A stretch of 47,445 nt of DNA from a virus, in the IMG/VR virus record IMGVR_UViG_3300021964_009065, positions 1 through 47,445 of that record. One strand, given 5' to 3'. The position numbers and the translations under genes are program-made. A model generated the notes under the pieces. The model made no database searches. It saw only the letters and a program-made list of their open reading frames with translations, and was not told where the DNA came from. This document shows positions 1 through 9,373 of the stretch, in pieces; the first letter of the stretch is position 1; each line of letters begins with the position of its first letter.

Positions 1-366
1 AAGTGTTGCACCTTCATCGATAAGACTCTTAACAATTTTTCCATAAGGTGTATCCATGATTTTAGCTTTTCCGATAAAGTTATCACCATCTCGTTTAAGC
101 TCTTTAATCATATGCGATACACGATCTAGATTAATTGTTGGAGAATCAGGATGTCCTAACTCACCGAATGCGCGATTTTTACTCACGTATTCTTCATTGT
201 AGCGTTTGATTTCTTTATCCAAAATTTCTGTTGGATAAACACGTCCGTTACGATTCTTTAAATTAGATTGAAGAAAGATTCCTTCAATAAAATATTCTTT
301 ACCTTTACCTAGTTTTTCTTCAACTAAGTAACTAACCTCTTCGGTATGTTCTTTAATTAGTCTCAT
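1..366 (-). CDS. 21: Prohead core protease gp21 (N-terminal part, 3' end outside window)
   Basis: The visible 122 codons are the N-terminal part of the T4-type prohead protease (gp21, peptidase family S80), which matures the capsid by cleaving scaffold and head proteins. I translated this from the reverse strand: it starts MRLIKEHTEEVSYLV and carries the family's signature stretches NRNGRVYP and GELGHPDSPTINLDRVSH, the second containing the conserved His of the GHP motif. The ATG at 364-366 lies 3 nt after the stop of the preceding 140-residue gene. Position after gp20 and the prohead core genes matches T4 order. The frame is still open at base 1, so the catalytic Ser region is not seen here. 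Confidence 0.93.
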   Translation of the reverse strand, partial: MRLIKEHTEEVSYLVEEKLGKGKEYFIEGIFLQSNLKNRNGRVYPTEILDKEIKRYNEEYVSKNRAFGELGHPDSPTINLDRVSHMIKELKRDGDNFIGKAKIMDTPYGKIVKSLIDEGATL

Positions 367-369
367 CTA

Positions 370-792
370 TTATGCTCCCGCTTGAGATTCATCATCATAG
401 ACACCATAGGTGCCTGTTTCGATGTTATTTAAGAATCCAGCTTGTTTACGTAATGTTAACCACACTGTAGCAGTGCCGCCAGATATTGCTAAATTTATAT
501 TTGCAGTATTTTCCTGATTATCTACCCAACCTGATGCAAATTCTTCCCCATCAACACCTTCAGTAGAAAATGTCATGACATTAGTTGAATCTCTTGTAAC
601 GGCTACAACTGAACTTGTTGTTCCTGCATATCTAACACCAGCAATATTAACTGTTGCAGTTCCTGACTGTGTTTGATTTGCATTTGCTAATGTTGATAGA
701 TTAATTGTTCCAGTGTCTCCAGCATTTCCAGTCATTTTTACTACAACTTCGTGGCTTGAATTCTTAATTATAACAGGTGTTATTGTAGCCAT
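370..792 (-). CDS. Beta-rich protein of unknown function between prohead core gene and gp21
   Basis: A 140-residue protein, rich in Thr, Val, Gly and Ala, that looks beta-structured: alternating hydrophobic stretches such as ATVNIAGVRYAG and NINLAISGGTATVWLTL, no membrane segment and no Cys. I do not recognise a named family. It is packed between the 181-residue prohead-region gene (3-nt gap) and gp21 (3-nt gap), so it is probably made with the head proteins and could be a head or scaffold component. T4 has no gene of this type at this place. The head role is inference from context only. Confidence 0.75.
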   Translation of the reverse strand: MATITPVIIKNSSHEVVVKMTGNAGDTGTINLSTLANANQTQSGTATVNIAGVRYAGTTSSVVAVTRDSTNVMTFSTEGVDGEEFASGWVDNQENTANINLAISGGTATVWLTLRKQAGFLNNIETGTYGVYDDESQAGA

Positions 793-795
793 TTA

Positions 796-1341
796 TTATT
801 CTCCGATTTGCTTAATTACTTCTATAAAGTTATCTTTTGTTTGTCTCATATGTTCAACTACATCTGAATGATCTTGGAATAGTTGTTTTAACACATCATT
901 TGTTTTATGAGATATAGCAATTGTACTATTATCTTCAAGTTTATAATCTATTTTACCTTCAACAAGCTGATCTAACTTGTTAAGATTTCTTATATCTTCA
1001 ACAACTGGATCAAGTGTAAAAAGTTTAGAAGAAGCAAGATCTATGTATGATTCTATTAATGTATCAGTAACTTTAACGTCATGGTATTTCTTAATAATAT
1101 CAACTATTTTATTTTCAGATAACTCTTCGTATATTTCAGTTTTAACTTGCTCTTCCAGTTTTACAGTGTCGTATTGTTGCTTAATATAATTTCTTGCTTC
1201 TTCTAATTCAGCAAATTTTGTTTTTACATTTCCAATGAATATATTACCATCTTCATCCTTTTGGATAATATGATCATAGCATCGAAGCTGTTCAGTTATC
1301 TTTTCTCCAGATAACTTTCTGCTAAACTGAGAAAAATACAT
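796..1341 (-). CDS. Prohead core-region protein at the gp68 position
   Basis: A 181-residue, highly charged and predominantly helical protein with many Glu, Lys and Asp residues and no obvious enzyme motif. Its start overlaps the stop of the gp67-like gene by one base, so the two are probably translationally coupled. In T4 the gene after gp67 is gp68, a prohead core protein; the location and charged helical composition fit that role, but I see no diagnostic sequence match and the protein is longer than T4 gp68 (141 residues). The assignment therefore rests on gene order. Confidence 0.6.
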   Translation of the reverse strand: MYFSQFSRKLSGEKITEQLRCYDHIIQKDEDGNIFIGNVKTKFAELEEARNYIKQQYDTVKLEEQVKTEIYEELSENKIVDIIKKYHDVKVTDTLIESYIDLASSKLFTLDPVVEDIRNLNKLDQLVEGKIDYKLEDNSTIAISHKTNDVLKQLFQDHSDVVEHMRQTKDNFIEVIKQIGE

Positions 1342-1673
1342 TAAACTTCCTGTTCTTGAGTTTCTACATCTGGTGCTGGCTCTTCAACCGGCGCATCAGC
1401 GGTATCTTGTACTTCTATGTCTAATTCATCTGTTGCAGCTTCAAGATCAACAACTTCATCTTGTGTAGCATCTTCTGCTGCTGCAATATCTTGTTCATCT
1501 TCTATAGACAAGTCTTCAACTTCTTGAGACTTAAACATGTTTTGCGCAACATCTTGTCTCATTGTTTCTAATTGATCTGAAACTCTTGCTGCCATTTCTT
1601 TATTAAATGCTGTATCAATTGCTACTGAATCTCCAGAATCGATCGCATTAATAATATCTTGTACACCACTCAT
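1341..1673 (-). CDS. 67: Acidic prohead core protein, gp67-like
   Basis: A 110-residue protein with a two-part layout. Residues 1-50 are mixed helix with the stretch AFNKEMAARVSDQL, and residues 52-110 are extremely acidic (many Glu and Asp with Ala, Val and Pro). T4 gp67 is a small, acidic internal scaffold protein encoded directly after the portal gene and degraded by gp21 during head maturation; location, size and acidity agree. The start lies 2 nt after the portal stop. Confidence 0.72.
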   Translation of the reverse strand: MSGVQDIINAIDSGDSVAIDTAFNKEMAARVSDQLETMRQDVAQNMFKSQEVEDLSIEDEQDIAAAEDATQDEVVDLEAATDELDIEVQDTADAPVEEPAPDVETQEQEV

Positions 1674-1675
1674 AA

Positions 1676-3175
1676 TTATTCTCCATTATCTTGAGGTTGT
1701 TCAGGTGCTTCTTGATCCTGTTCAACCGGTTCTTCATCTTGAATCTGAGCATCGATATCTTTAATTTCGTCCTCAGACTGTCTCAATATAAATCTTCTTA
1801 TATATTCTTGTGAATAGTACTTACCAACGTATTGTTCAACATTTTGTAATGTTTGAACTCTATTCATCAAAATTTCAGAATCTCTCATCTCAGCAAAGTG
1901 GTTATCTTCTTGAAAATCAAATCGAATATCTTGAACGATATCATCCCACTCTTCTAATCTTATAATACCTTTAGCAACGAGCTGTATCTTTAATGTTTCT
2001 GAAAATACATGCGAGAATTTTCTTCGTATTCTCTCAATGAATTTATTAAATTTAATTTCATCTCGTGTAATTTCATTTGCTCTACCAAGACTAAATCCTT
2101 GTTGAGGTTGTAATCTTGAAATAGGAACATTTAAAGCTTGGAATAACTTAGTCTGGAAGTATTGAATATCTTCAATTTGTCCAAGACCTTGTCCGCCAGG
2201 CAATGTAGTAATCTCAGTACCTTTACCGCCTTCTCGGCGTGGCATCCAAAAATCTTCCATCATACTCAGGTGTTTACGATCATCTCGTATTTCACCTGTT
2301 GTTGCATCATAAACAACTTTATTTCTAAATTTATTCATGATATCGTTAACGTACTGTTCTGCCTTCATTTTAGGCAGGTTACCAACGTCAACATAGAACA
2401 CTCGTCTTTCTGGTGCCCTTGAAACTCGATAGATGACTAAGGCATCTTCGATCATTTTTAATTGGTTTACTGGTTTAATTGCTTTATGTAAGTGACCTAA
2501 CATCATGCCTGTGTTAGAATCTACTAAACCAGATGGTACAAAGACCACTGAATCTAAACTTAACTTAACGCCTTGAGATGTATTTTCGTTAATGCCTTTG
2601 TCGTTATAAATGTAGTATTCTTCTACAGATTTAACAACTTCTACACCTTTATCATTGCGTTCTTTTTTGACATTTTTGATCTTACGTACTTTTCGTGGAT
2701 CAATTTGTCTCAATTCTACAATACCCTTTTTAATATTAGCAGGGTCTAATAAAATATGATAGTAAAGACGACCATCAATATACCATGACCTAAACATGTC
2801 ATGGCCTTTTTCATTGAATTTATACAGGCGCATAACCTGATTAAATTCTTCTCGTATAGCCTTTTTAATATTATCTGATAAATCTACATCATCTAGTACG
2901 ATATCGACAGGTGCTTCATCATTATTTGCTGTAATAGCTTCATTGACAATATCTTCAATTGCACTATCACAATCAGAATATTGTGAAATTTGTCTATATC
3001 TTCGTATAAGGTCATTCTCATTCTTAATAACACCCTCAATATCAACAGTCAGGCCATAATAGCCTGACGTGCTAGATGTCATTACCGTAGAGCCATCATC
3101 AGCAGCAGGAGCTACAATTGCTCCTTGCTGTGATTTAACCTTTTTACGCTTTATCTCAAATCCGAATATATCCAT
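1676..3175 (-). CDS. 20: Portal vertex protein gp20
   Basis: A 499-residue T4-type portal protein, which forms the dodecameric ring at the head vertex, initiates prohead assembly and is the DNA channel. It starts MDIFGFEIKRKK. It contains the family's conserved regions, including YRQISQYSDCDSAIEDIVNE near residues 60-79, YRVSRAPERRVFYVDVG near 248 and the segment FWMPRREGGKGTEITTLPGG near 308. T4 gp20 is 524 residues, so the length is normal. The C-terminal 30 residues are acidic and Gln-rich. It follows gp19 and precedes the gp67-like gene, as in T4. Confidence 0.96.
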   Translation of the reverse strand: MDIFGFEIKRKKVKSQQGAIVAPAADDGSTVMTSSTSGYYGLTVDIEGVIKNENDLIRRYRQISQYSDCDSAIEDIVNEAITANNDEAPVDIVLDDVDLSDNIKKAIREEFNQVMRLYKFNEKGHDMFRSWYIDGRLYYHILLDPANIKKGIVELRQIDPRKVRKIKNVKKERNDKGVEVVKSVEEYYIYNDKGINENTSQGVKLSLDSVVFVPSGLVDSNTGMMLGHLHKAIKPVNQLKMIEDALVIYRVSRAPERRVFYVDVGNLPKMKAEQYVNDIMNKFRNKVVYDATTGEIRDDRKHLSMMEDFWMPRREGGKGTEITTLPGGQGLGQIEDIQYFQTKLFQALNVPISRLQPQQGFSLGRANEITRDEIKFNKFIERIRRKFSHVFSETLKIQLVAKGIIRLEEWDDIVQDIRFDFQEDNHFAEMRDSEILMNRVQTLQNVEQYVGKYYSQEYIRRFILRQSEDEIKDIDAQIQDEEPVEQDQEAPEQPQDNGE

Positions 3176-3190
3176 AATATACCTTTTATA

Positions 3191-3217
3191 ATAAAAACAC
3201 TACTTAGAAAGGTAGTG
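3191..3217 (-). terminator. Possible weak intrinsic terminator between gp19 and gp20
   Basis: On the minus strand CACTAC (3212-3217 complement) pairs with GTAGTG (3198-3203 complement) around an 8-nt loop, and the stem is followed directly by TTTTTATTAT. The stem overlaps the last codons and stop of gp19. It has only 6 pairs, 3 of them G-C, so it is at best a partial terminator that would reduce the portal transcript relative to tail tube. Confidence 0.4.
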
Positions 3218-3797
3218 GGAATGTACCGATAGGTGTATCCACACTTACATTAACACCGAAGTTAGAACCTTCAGTTGTGTTAGATGTCCAGTAGTTGTAT
3301 GTCCATTCAACATCAAATGTTTCGATTACATTATTTGCATCATAATCCAGTGTAATTGGACCAATTACTGTTGGATATGCATCTCTAAATGTATAAGATT
3401 TAATAGCAGCACCATTTCTATCTAATTGAGTTACTAATAAGTCAACTTGATAATCACCTGGATTAGTACGTCCATCTGTTTGACTGTGATTCATAATACC
3501 ATCTGACCAACGCTCTAGAGCGTTACGTACAGCAAATGTGGTATCATTATACGCAGTAATAGTCCATGGTGCAAATGTTCTTTCTCCAGCAAAGTTAACT
3601 TGACGGCCTCTATAGAAAACCTGAGTATTATCAATTGTAGATTGTGGAAGCTGTGAAGCTTTACACATAAATTGAGCATTCAGACCAACTAAAGTACCGG
3701 CAGTAACAAAGTTAGGAAAAGATAAATCCACACGGAACTGATTAGGACGAGCACCGCCACCAATCATTTGTGCTTTAAAATCGCTTATGTTTGCCAT
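3204..3797 (-). CDS. 19: Tail tube protein gp19
   Basis: A 197-residue T4-type tail tube protein, whose hexamers stack to form the inner tail tube through which DNA passes. Typical stretches are ISDFKAQMIGGGARPNQF at the N-terminus and the VEWTYNYW segment near residue 164. It is somewhat longer than T4 gp19 (163 residues). It lies directly after the sheath gene and before the portal, as in T4. A consensus late promoter box lies 27 nt before its ATG, which gives it its own late transcript. Confidence 0.93.
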   Translation of the reverse strand: MANISDFKAQMIGGGARPNQFRVDLSFPNFVTAGTLVGLNAQFMCKASQLPQSTIDNTQVFYRGRQVNFAGERTFAPWTITAYNDTTFAVRNALERWSDGIMNHSQTDGRTNPGDYQVDLLVTQLDRNGAAIKSYTFRDAYPTVIGPITLDYDANNVIETFDVEWTYNYWTSNTTEGSNFGVNVSVDTPIGTFPLPF

Positions 3798-3823
3798 TTT
3801 ATTTCCTTTTAATTACTCTTTAT

Positions 3824-3831
3824 TATTTATA
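3824..3831 (-). promoter_or_regulatory. T4-type late promoter box before gp19
   Basis: The minus strand reads TATAAATA, the consensus of T4 late promoters recognised by RNA polymerase with gp55. It lies in the gp18-gp19 gap, slightly overlapping the last codons of gp18, 27 nt upstream of the gp19 start. Confidence 0.75.
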
Positions 3832-3833
3832 TA

Positions 3834-5837
3834 CTATGCACCAATTTCTTCAAAACTTACATCGCTTCGTGCAGCAACGAAATTAAGTTGAATGAAGTTA
3901 ATTGAGCGATTTGGTTTAATAAAGATATCGGCAACAAACTCGTTACGATCGATAACTTCACCAGTATTATTAGAATCATCACATTTAACACGATAGTCTA
4001 CAATACCTCTTCGGCCTTGTACATCACGTAAAAATGGTTCTACTAAGTTCTTAAACTGTGCTCTTGTAAATGAATCGTTAAATTCAAATAATTGATATCT
4101 AGCAGCAATAGCAATTGCTTTTTCAAGAACAATGAATAGTCTACGAACATTAATACGATCAAACGCAGATGGTTTAGACAATAGTGTTTTATCACCAAAT
4201 AATACTGTTCCTTCTCCTGGGAATGAAACTACTGGATTAACACCAGATTTATAAAGATTATCTCTTTCAGTTTGTCCAGGATTAACAGCAAGTTTAACTA
4301 CGTTTTTAATTTGACCACGGTTTAAACCGCCTGGTGACCACCAAGCATCGTTAGTATAATCTGTTCTAGCAGCTAGACCGGCAATATCGCCATTTAATGG
4401 TACCCAACGATATGTGTCATTGTAGCGGTCATACTGATATTTGTAACCTGTATCCATAACAGCATATGAAGAAGGATTTAATGTATCTCTATATGCAATT
4501 ATTTTATTTACAGCATCAGAACCAGAACCTTTAATATAACCACCGGATGTAACATCTTCTGGAGATATAAATGCAACGCAATCTTTTCTTGATTCAACAA
4601 CATTATCAATAATATAACCTGCAACGGTTGTTGAAGCTTTACCAGCTAAAACTAATGAAATGTCATATAGATCTGAATTAATAAACTCAGAATATGCTGT
4701 CATTATATTTCCATCAGTAGGAGCTGTATCAACAGTTCCACCGTCGAGTTTAATTGTAATACTATCAGATAAATCTTTATAGCCATAACCAGCAATAGGG
4801 CTAGTACCTGCATCTTGTAATAAACCAGCGTCTGTAATAGTACCTTGGCTAGCAGTAGATGTAATTGCTTGATTAGAAGGATGATCCATCCACCAAACAT
4901 AACGTGATTGTGAATTAATAACATTTTTATAATAGTTATTAGAACCATCTTCAGCTTTTGCATCTAAAGCTTTTGAAACATATGCATATTTTTCTAATAT
5001 AGCATTAGGTGTTCCTGTTATAGCACCATCTTTATCAATAACAATAATATGCATTTCATCAGCCTGTGAGCCTTTACTTAATACATAAGATGATGTTTCA
5101 GGATATCCATCAAATTCATCTTTATATGCCCAATTTGCATATGTAGCACCGTCTGCCATTGAAACTTCAATTGAGTTTCCTAAATCGCCAGGATATTTTG
5201 CTGCCCATTGACCAACAGCACCTAAACCATTTGAATAATTGTCTTGATAATCTTCAAAGTTTTTAATTTTAATACCTTGAGGAGTTAAAGTTAATGATAC
5301 TGTAGCTGGTGTACCTACTGTTCCACCTGTAAGAGTTACAGTAGCAGTAGTTGGGACAAGTGTTGATTCATCATAAGTATATCCACTACCTTGATTAGTA
5401 ACTGTTATAGCAGTTACAACGCCATTATCTACTGTTGCAGTAGCAGTAGCTTGTGTACCACCATCAATATCAGGTGCAGAAATTGTAACAGTTGGAGCTT
5501 CAGTATAAGAATCTCCACCAGAATCAACAGTAATAGCAGTAATTGTTCCAGTTAGGGAAGATACTGCATTAAGTGATGTAGTATCTACACGTGATACTAA
5601 TAAATTGTTTGTATATGAAAGGAAGTTTGCTGCGGTAAAGAATGAAGTGCTTGTACCTAAATTTGGTGCGCCGAATCTTTCTACAAGTACATTCTCAGAT
5701 GTAACTGTAACAGGTTCTTCAACTGGACCCCAAACAAATGTACCAGCAAAAGCACCAGCAGATGTAGAAACAGCAGGAACAATGTTAGTTAAGTCCTGTT
5801 CTGTTACCAATACTCCCGGAGATAATTGAAACGCCAT
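3834..5837 (-). CDS. 18: Tail sheath protein gp18 with inserted beta repeats
   Basis: A 667-residue T4-type tail sheath protein that forms the contractile outer tail. The N-terminus ([19 protein letters not shown]) and the C-terminal half (for example SRSINFIQ-like [11 protein letters not shown] near the end and the [20 protein letters not shown] segment) are typical. Residues about 97-186 are an insertion of two beta repeats containing [18 protein letters not shown] and GSGYTYD, very similar to the repeats in gp14 of this same window. The insertion follows the [10 protein letters not shown] segment and sits where an exposed loop or domain would be tolerated. A good AAGGAG ribosome site precedes the ATG. 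Confidence 0.95.
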   Translation of the reverse strand: MAFQLSPGVLVTEQDLTNIVPAVSTSAGAFAGTFVWGPVEEPVTVTSENVLVERFGAPNLGTSTSFFTAANFLSYTNNLLVSRVDTTSLNAVSSLTGTITAITVDSGGDSYTEAPTVTISAPDIDGGTQATATATVDNGVVTAITVTNQGSGYTYDESTLVPTTATVTLTGGTVGTPATVSLTLTPQGIKIKNFEDYQDNYSNGLGAVGQWAAKYPGDLGNSIEVSMADGATYANWAYKDEFDGYPETSSYVLSKGSQADEMHIIVIDKDGAITGTPNAILEKYAYVSKALDAKAEDGSNNYYKNVINSQSRYVWWMDHPSNQAITSTASQGTITDAGLLQDAGTSPIAGYGYKDLSDSITIKLDGGTVDTAPTDGNIMTAYSEFINSDLYDISLVLAGKASTTVAGYIIDNVVESRKDCVAFISPEDVTSGGYIKGSGSDAVNKIIAYRDTLNPSSYAVMDTGYKYQYDRYNDTYRWVPLNGDIAGLAARTDYTNDAWWSPGGLNRGQIKNVVKLAVNPGQTERDNLYKSGVNPVVSFPGEGTVLFGDKTLLSKPSAFDRINVRRLFIVLEKAIAIAARYQLFEFNDSFTRAQFKNLVEPFLRDVQGRRGIVDYRVKCDDSNNTGEVIDRNEFVADIFIKPNRSINFIQLNFVAARSDVSFEEIGA

Positions 5838-5884
5838 TATGTTTCTCCTTATTTAATGTAATATTAGAGTTTCCTCTATACCTT

Positions 5885-5892
5885 TATTTATA
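5885..5892 (-). promoter_or_regulatory. T4-type late promoter box before gp18
   Basis: The minus strand reads TATAAATA in the 67-nt gap between the terminase stop and the sheath start, 48 nt upstream of the gp18 ATG. Exact match to the T4 late consensus in the expected orientation. Confidence 0.75.
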
Positions 5893-5904
5893 TTTTATTA
5901 AACT

Positions 5905-7491
5905 TTAAAAGTTCGCCAAAACTTTATCACGTTCGTCTTCTCTGCCATCATCAAAATACCCAAAAGGAGTCATTTCTTCCTCAATCTGTTTAATTTGAGA
6001 ATCATACATCTCTTGTCTCATATTAACATCATTTAGGTCTTTAAAGTACGGATTTGAAGTCAACCAACTAAATAATACTAAAGTCATGACCAAATCATCA
6101 TGGTAACCTTCATCAGCAGCATAACTCCCCCGCTTTTCGATAAAAGTTGATAGTTCAGCAATGGTATCTACATCTTGTATTAGTAGTTTATTCTCTTCAA
6201 CCATTGACTTCAAATTGGTACAACCAATTCGTTTTACTTTTCTGTCAGTTTGCACGCCAAGTTGTGTTTGACCACCGCCGAAACCACCGGAAACAACCTG
6301 GCCATTTGATCCACGATTGACGAAAAGTATATTCTCATACTCAAGCTCACTATAAAGTATAGTAGGAACTTGCTCACTTGAGTTTACTTCAATTAAAACG
6401 TATGCGTTATTATATTCTGTTGCTATTTTATGTATTATATTTGGATAAAGCAACGGACTTATTTTATTGTCTCGATATTTACCTACTTGAACATATGGTA
6501 CTTTTGTAATATCTATAATATTAAACGCAGAATAATCGCCTCCAACACCCTTTGCAGTATCGGCTACGATAACATAATTATGTCCTTTTTCAGGCTTATT
6601 GAATATATCTAAGCCATCTTTAGTATATTTATCTGTTTTAGGTTTTAGCTTGGCAATGACGTCTGCTCTTATTAGAGTCAAACTTGAACCAAGAAATGTG
6701 CATAAAACCTCTTGGTTAAATTTTAATTCGCCAAGCTGTCTTTTTTGTTCTTCTGCCCACTTTTCATCTCGACCAGGAATTTCTGTATATGGTATAAATA
6801 ACGGTATAAAATCATTATTACCTTCTTGAGCATCATTCCAAAACCTCCAGAAATGATTATAACCTAATGGTGTAGAAGATAATAATATCTTTGAAGTTGT
6901 GCCTGCAGAAATTGTTGGATAAACCGAAGTAAAAAAGTCTTCTGCGACATTATTCGGTATAATCGCAGTCTCATCAACATATAACATGTTAACAGATTTG
7001 CCTCGAATACCAGAACTTGATGTAGCGGCCGTAAATACTTTTGAATCGTTTTCTAATTCAATATCACCCTTGTTCCATACAACAACCCCCTGTTGCATCC
7101 ATTTAGGCAGATTTTCATACATTAATTGATATCTGTTAAGTACTTCCCTCGCGGCGGTTGCTTTGTTTGCCAATATGGCGACCGTCTTCGCATTTTGAAA
7201 TATAGTGTACCATAGAATGTACGCAGCAGATGTGGTAGTCTTACCCTGCTGCCGACCTTCCATAAGAATGACTTTACGATTTTCATGTATTACTTTCACC
7301 TTATTACGTTGACAATCATATAGTTTAAATAATTGTAAACCATGATCCAATGTAATTATTTTACAATAATTTTCAATAAAATATATAGGATCCTTGGAGC
7401 ACTTAACATATTCCTTTACATTTTCTTCTGTAAATGGAACTTCTACTCCTGCTGCTTTTAAATTAGGATTGCCTAAATATATTTGAGCCAT
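5905..7491 (-). CDS. 17: Terminase large subunit gp17
   Basis: A 528-residue packaging motor: an ATPase that pumps DNA through the portal plus a nuclease that cuts the concatemer. The Walker A motif GRQQGKTT is at residues 79-86, Walker B YVDET at 171-175 and the coupling motif SSTP at 205-208. The RNase H-like nuclease domain begins around VIVADTAKG with Asp311 and Asp319 and has the late acidic pair HDD near residue 470. T4 gp17 is 610 residues; this shorter form is usual in marine relatives. The start overlaps the gp15 stop in a TAATG junction, so gp15 precedes gp17 directly and no gp16 gene lies between them. Confidence 0.97.
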   Translation of the reverse strand: MAQIYLGNPNLKAAGVEVPFTEENVKEYVKCSKDPIYFIENYCKIITLDHGLQLFKLYDCQRNKVKVIHENRKVILMEGRQQGKTTTSAAYILWYTIFQNAKTVAILANKATAAREVLNRYQLMYENLPKWMQQGVVVWNKGDIELENDSKVFTAATSSSGIRGKSVNMLYVDETAIIPNNVAEDFFTSVYPTISAGTTSKILLSSTPLGYNHFWRFWNDAQEGNNDFIPLFIPYTEIPGRDEKWAEEQKRQLGELKFNQEVLCTFLGSSLTLIRADVIAKLKPKTDKYTKDGLDIFNKPEKGHNYVIVADTAKGVGGDYSAFNIIDITKVPYVQVGKYRDNKISPLLYPNIIHKIATEYNNAYVLIEVNSSEQVPTILYSELEYENILFVNRGSNGQVVSGGFGGGQTQLGVQTDRKVKRIGCTNLKSMVEENKLLIQDVDTIAELSTFIEKRGSYAADEGYHDDLVMTLVLFSWLTSNPYFKDLNDVNMRQEMYDSQIKQIEEEMTPFGYFDDGREDERDKVLANF

Positions 7492-8213
7492 TAAAATTGA
7501 GCTTCCCAGTTCTCTGTCAATGGATCATCAGGAGAAGGCTGAGTTGCTGTGTATTTAGTATTAATAGGATCACTAAGATTAACATTAGTTGTTGTAATAA
7601 TACCTTGTTCATTAACATAACCATATACATTTGTCTTCATTTGGAAGTTTAATGTATGCGTTACAAACCTTCTGGTCTGAAAATCACCATCATATTCATC
7701 ATTGACTTGTACAGATTGTAAGATAACGGGTACATCTTGTACAATATCTAAAGCCGGTAATGCATTAACTGCTAGCGTATAATCAGGAGTAAATATTGGT
7801 AGTATTTGCTCTAAAATTTGTAAACCGTCTTCTTGTGTTTTTGAAATAATATATAAACTAATATCGATATTATATGGAGCTGGGCTAAATACAGATTTCT
7901 TATTTGTACCATTTAAATTCTCACATGTAATCTTATTCAGTTTATTTGTTTTTCTTGTTGAGTCATAAGCATAACTTACAATTTCAAAACTCATTCTTGG
8001 TAGAGAAACATAAGTATGATTATTTAATGATGGATCTCCATCTGTACGCACTAACCACTTTTCTTTAGGCGCATATGCAAGAGGAACCTGAATTGTTTGT
8101 TCTACTTGGCCTTCATTATTTGCCCGTTGTATTCTTATATCAGAGAATAATCGACCAAATGCTATAATAGATTTTCTTATAGCACCATGATAATATGATT
8201 GATTATTTAACAT
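7491..8213 (-). CDS. 15: Tail sheath stabiliser / tail terminator gp15
   Basis: A 240-residue T4 gp15-like protein, which caps the tail after sheath polymerisation and provides the interface to the head neck. Recognisable stretches are YYHGAIRKSIIAFGRLFSDI at the start and APKEKWLVRTDGD near residue 48. T4 gp15 is 272 residues. It overlaps gp14 and gp17 by one base each, indicating tight translational coupling within the neck-terminase operon. Confidence 0.92.
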   Translation of the reverse strand: MLNNQSYYHGAIRKSIIAFGRLFSDIRIQRANNEGQVEQTIQVPLAYAPKEKWLVRTDGDPSLNNHTYVSLPRMSFEIVSYAYDSTRKTNKLNKITCENLNGTNKKSVFSPAPYNIDISLYIISKTQEDGLQILEQILPIFTPDYTLAVNALPALDIVQDVPVILQSVQVNDEYDGDFQTRRFVTHTLNFQMKTNVYGYVNEQGIITTTNVNLSDPINTKYTATQPSPDDPLTENWEAQF

Positions 8214-9370
8214 TAATTAACTTCTCCGAATGGGTTATCTTCTGAGAATAAAATATCATTTGCCTCTTCTTTAAATTTATTATTATCACCAAATGAATCT
8301 TGGTTATCTAAGTTCTCAATAGAAGCTACTGCAGTGGCTCCATTGCCACCGCCACCGCCAGATATAGTCACTCCAGGCGCAGATGTATATCCAGAACCAG
8401 GATTTGTTATTTCAATTCTTACTACATTATCTTCAGTTTGTCCAGAACCGAGATGGGCTATTGCTGTTGCTGTTGTATAACTTGATGGTGCACTGATAGT
8501 TACATTAGGAGCTTCTAAGTATCCAGAGCCTGGCTCAGTAATAACAATGCTTGTTACTTTATTATTATTCACAGTTGCTGTAGCTGTTGCCGGTACCCCA
8601 GATGTAGGAGCATCGATAGTAACTGTAGGTGGATCAGTGTATTCAACTCCTCCATATGTTATATCTATTGCAGAAATTTGTCCATGATAATTAATTGACG
8701 CCGTAGCGGTTGCTGTAGATTTAGTCACGCTTGGCGGATCAATAGTAACAATTGGAACTTCACTATAATTATTTCCTTCATTAGTTATTCTTATTTGTTT
8801 CACAGTACCATTGGCAATTACATCTGTAGAGAAAGATTTGAGAGACTCAAAATCATCAATTGGTTTAACGCCAGTTTGAATTCTTTCAGAAGCATATTGA
8901 AAGAGTTCAACTTCGAGTTTATATACAAAGAGTTTACCAATTTGATAGAATGGATCTTGATGTTGTACAAACTTAATTTCAAATAAACCATCTGTTAATG
9001 GGAAATATAAGAGATCGCCTTCATTTGGTCGTGATGGAATAGTAGTAACACCAAATCTACCAACTAATTGTTCCCATCTTCTTCGTGCTACGGTTAGTGT
9101 AGCAGATTGTTCCATCATCATTCCGCCGAATCTCTGAATGAATGCGCCTTGTCCTTCGAATCCTTCCGCGTTTTCAAGGTACATTTCAATTGCAAAGGCT
9201 TTCTTAAATTTAGAAAGTCTATCTTCGCCTAGGATCTCGTCTTTAGCTACAAGTTCACGTGGAATATAATAGAAATTTTGACCATATATGCCAATTGATT
9301 CTACAATAATATCTTCATGTACTAAATGTTCTGACCTATTGCCGTGACTGAAATATACACTTCTTGGCAT
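8213..9370 (-). CDS. 14: Neck protein gp14 with four inserted beta repeats
   Basis: A 385-residue neck (head completion) protein; with gp13 it seals the filled head and joins it to the tail. Residues 1-180 carry the gp14 family core (for example FSHGNRSEHLVHEDIIVES and YLENAEGFEGQGAFIQRFGG). T4 gp14 is only 256 residues. The excess is an insertion at about 188-352 made of four repeats of roughly 40 residues, each with a Y..(A/V/P)P.VTI core and a following TATA..-type strand, preceded in most copies by a G(S)GY-like turn. The last 30 residues (DNNKFKEEANDILFSEDNPFGE) return to a family-like tail. The insertion is probably an exposed decoration domain on the neck. Confidence 0.9.
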   Translation of the reverse strand: MPRSVYFSHGNRSEHLVHEDIIVESIGIYGQNFYYIPRELVAKDEILGEDRLSKFKKAFAIEMYLENAEGFEGQGAFIQRFGGMMMEQSATLTVARRRWEQLVGRFGVTTIPSRPNEGDLLYFPLTDGLFEIKFVQHQDPFYQIGKLFVYKLEVELFQYASERIQTGVKPIDDFESLKSFSTDVIANGTVKQIRITNEGNNYSEVPIVTIDPPSVTKSTATATASINYHGQISAIDITYGGVEYTDPPTVTIDAPTSGVPATATATVNNNKVTSIVITEPGSGYLEAPNVTISAPSSYTTATAIAHLGSGQTEDNVVRIEITNPGSGYTSAPGVTISGGGGGNGATAVASIENLDNQDSFGDNNKFKEEANDILFSEDNPFGEVN

Positions 9371-9373
9371 TGG

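Noticed and set aside
5898-5914. AACTTT/AAAGTT inverted repeat at the end of gp17
   Set aside because: Only A-T pairs apart from one G-C pair on each side; too weak to propose as a terminator, and it would lie just before the gp18 promoter.
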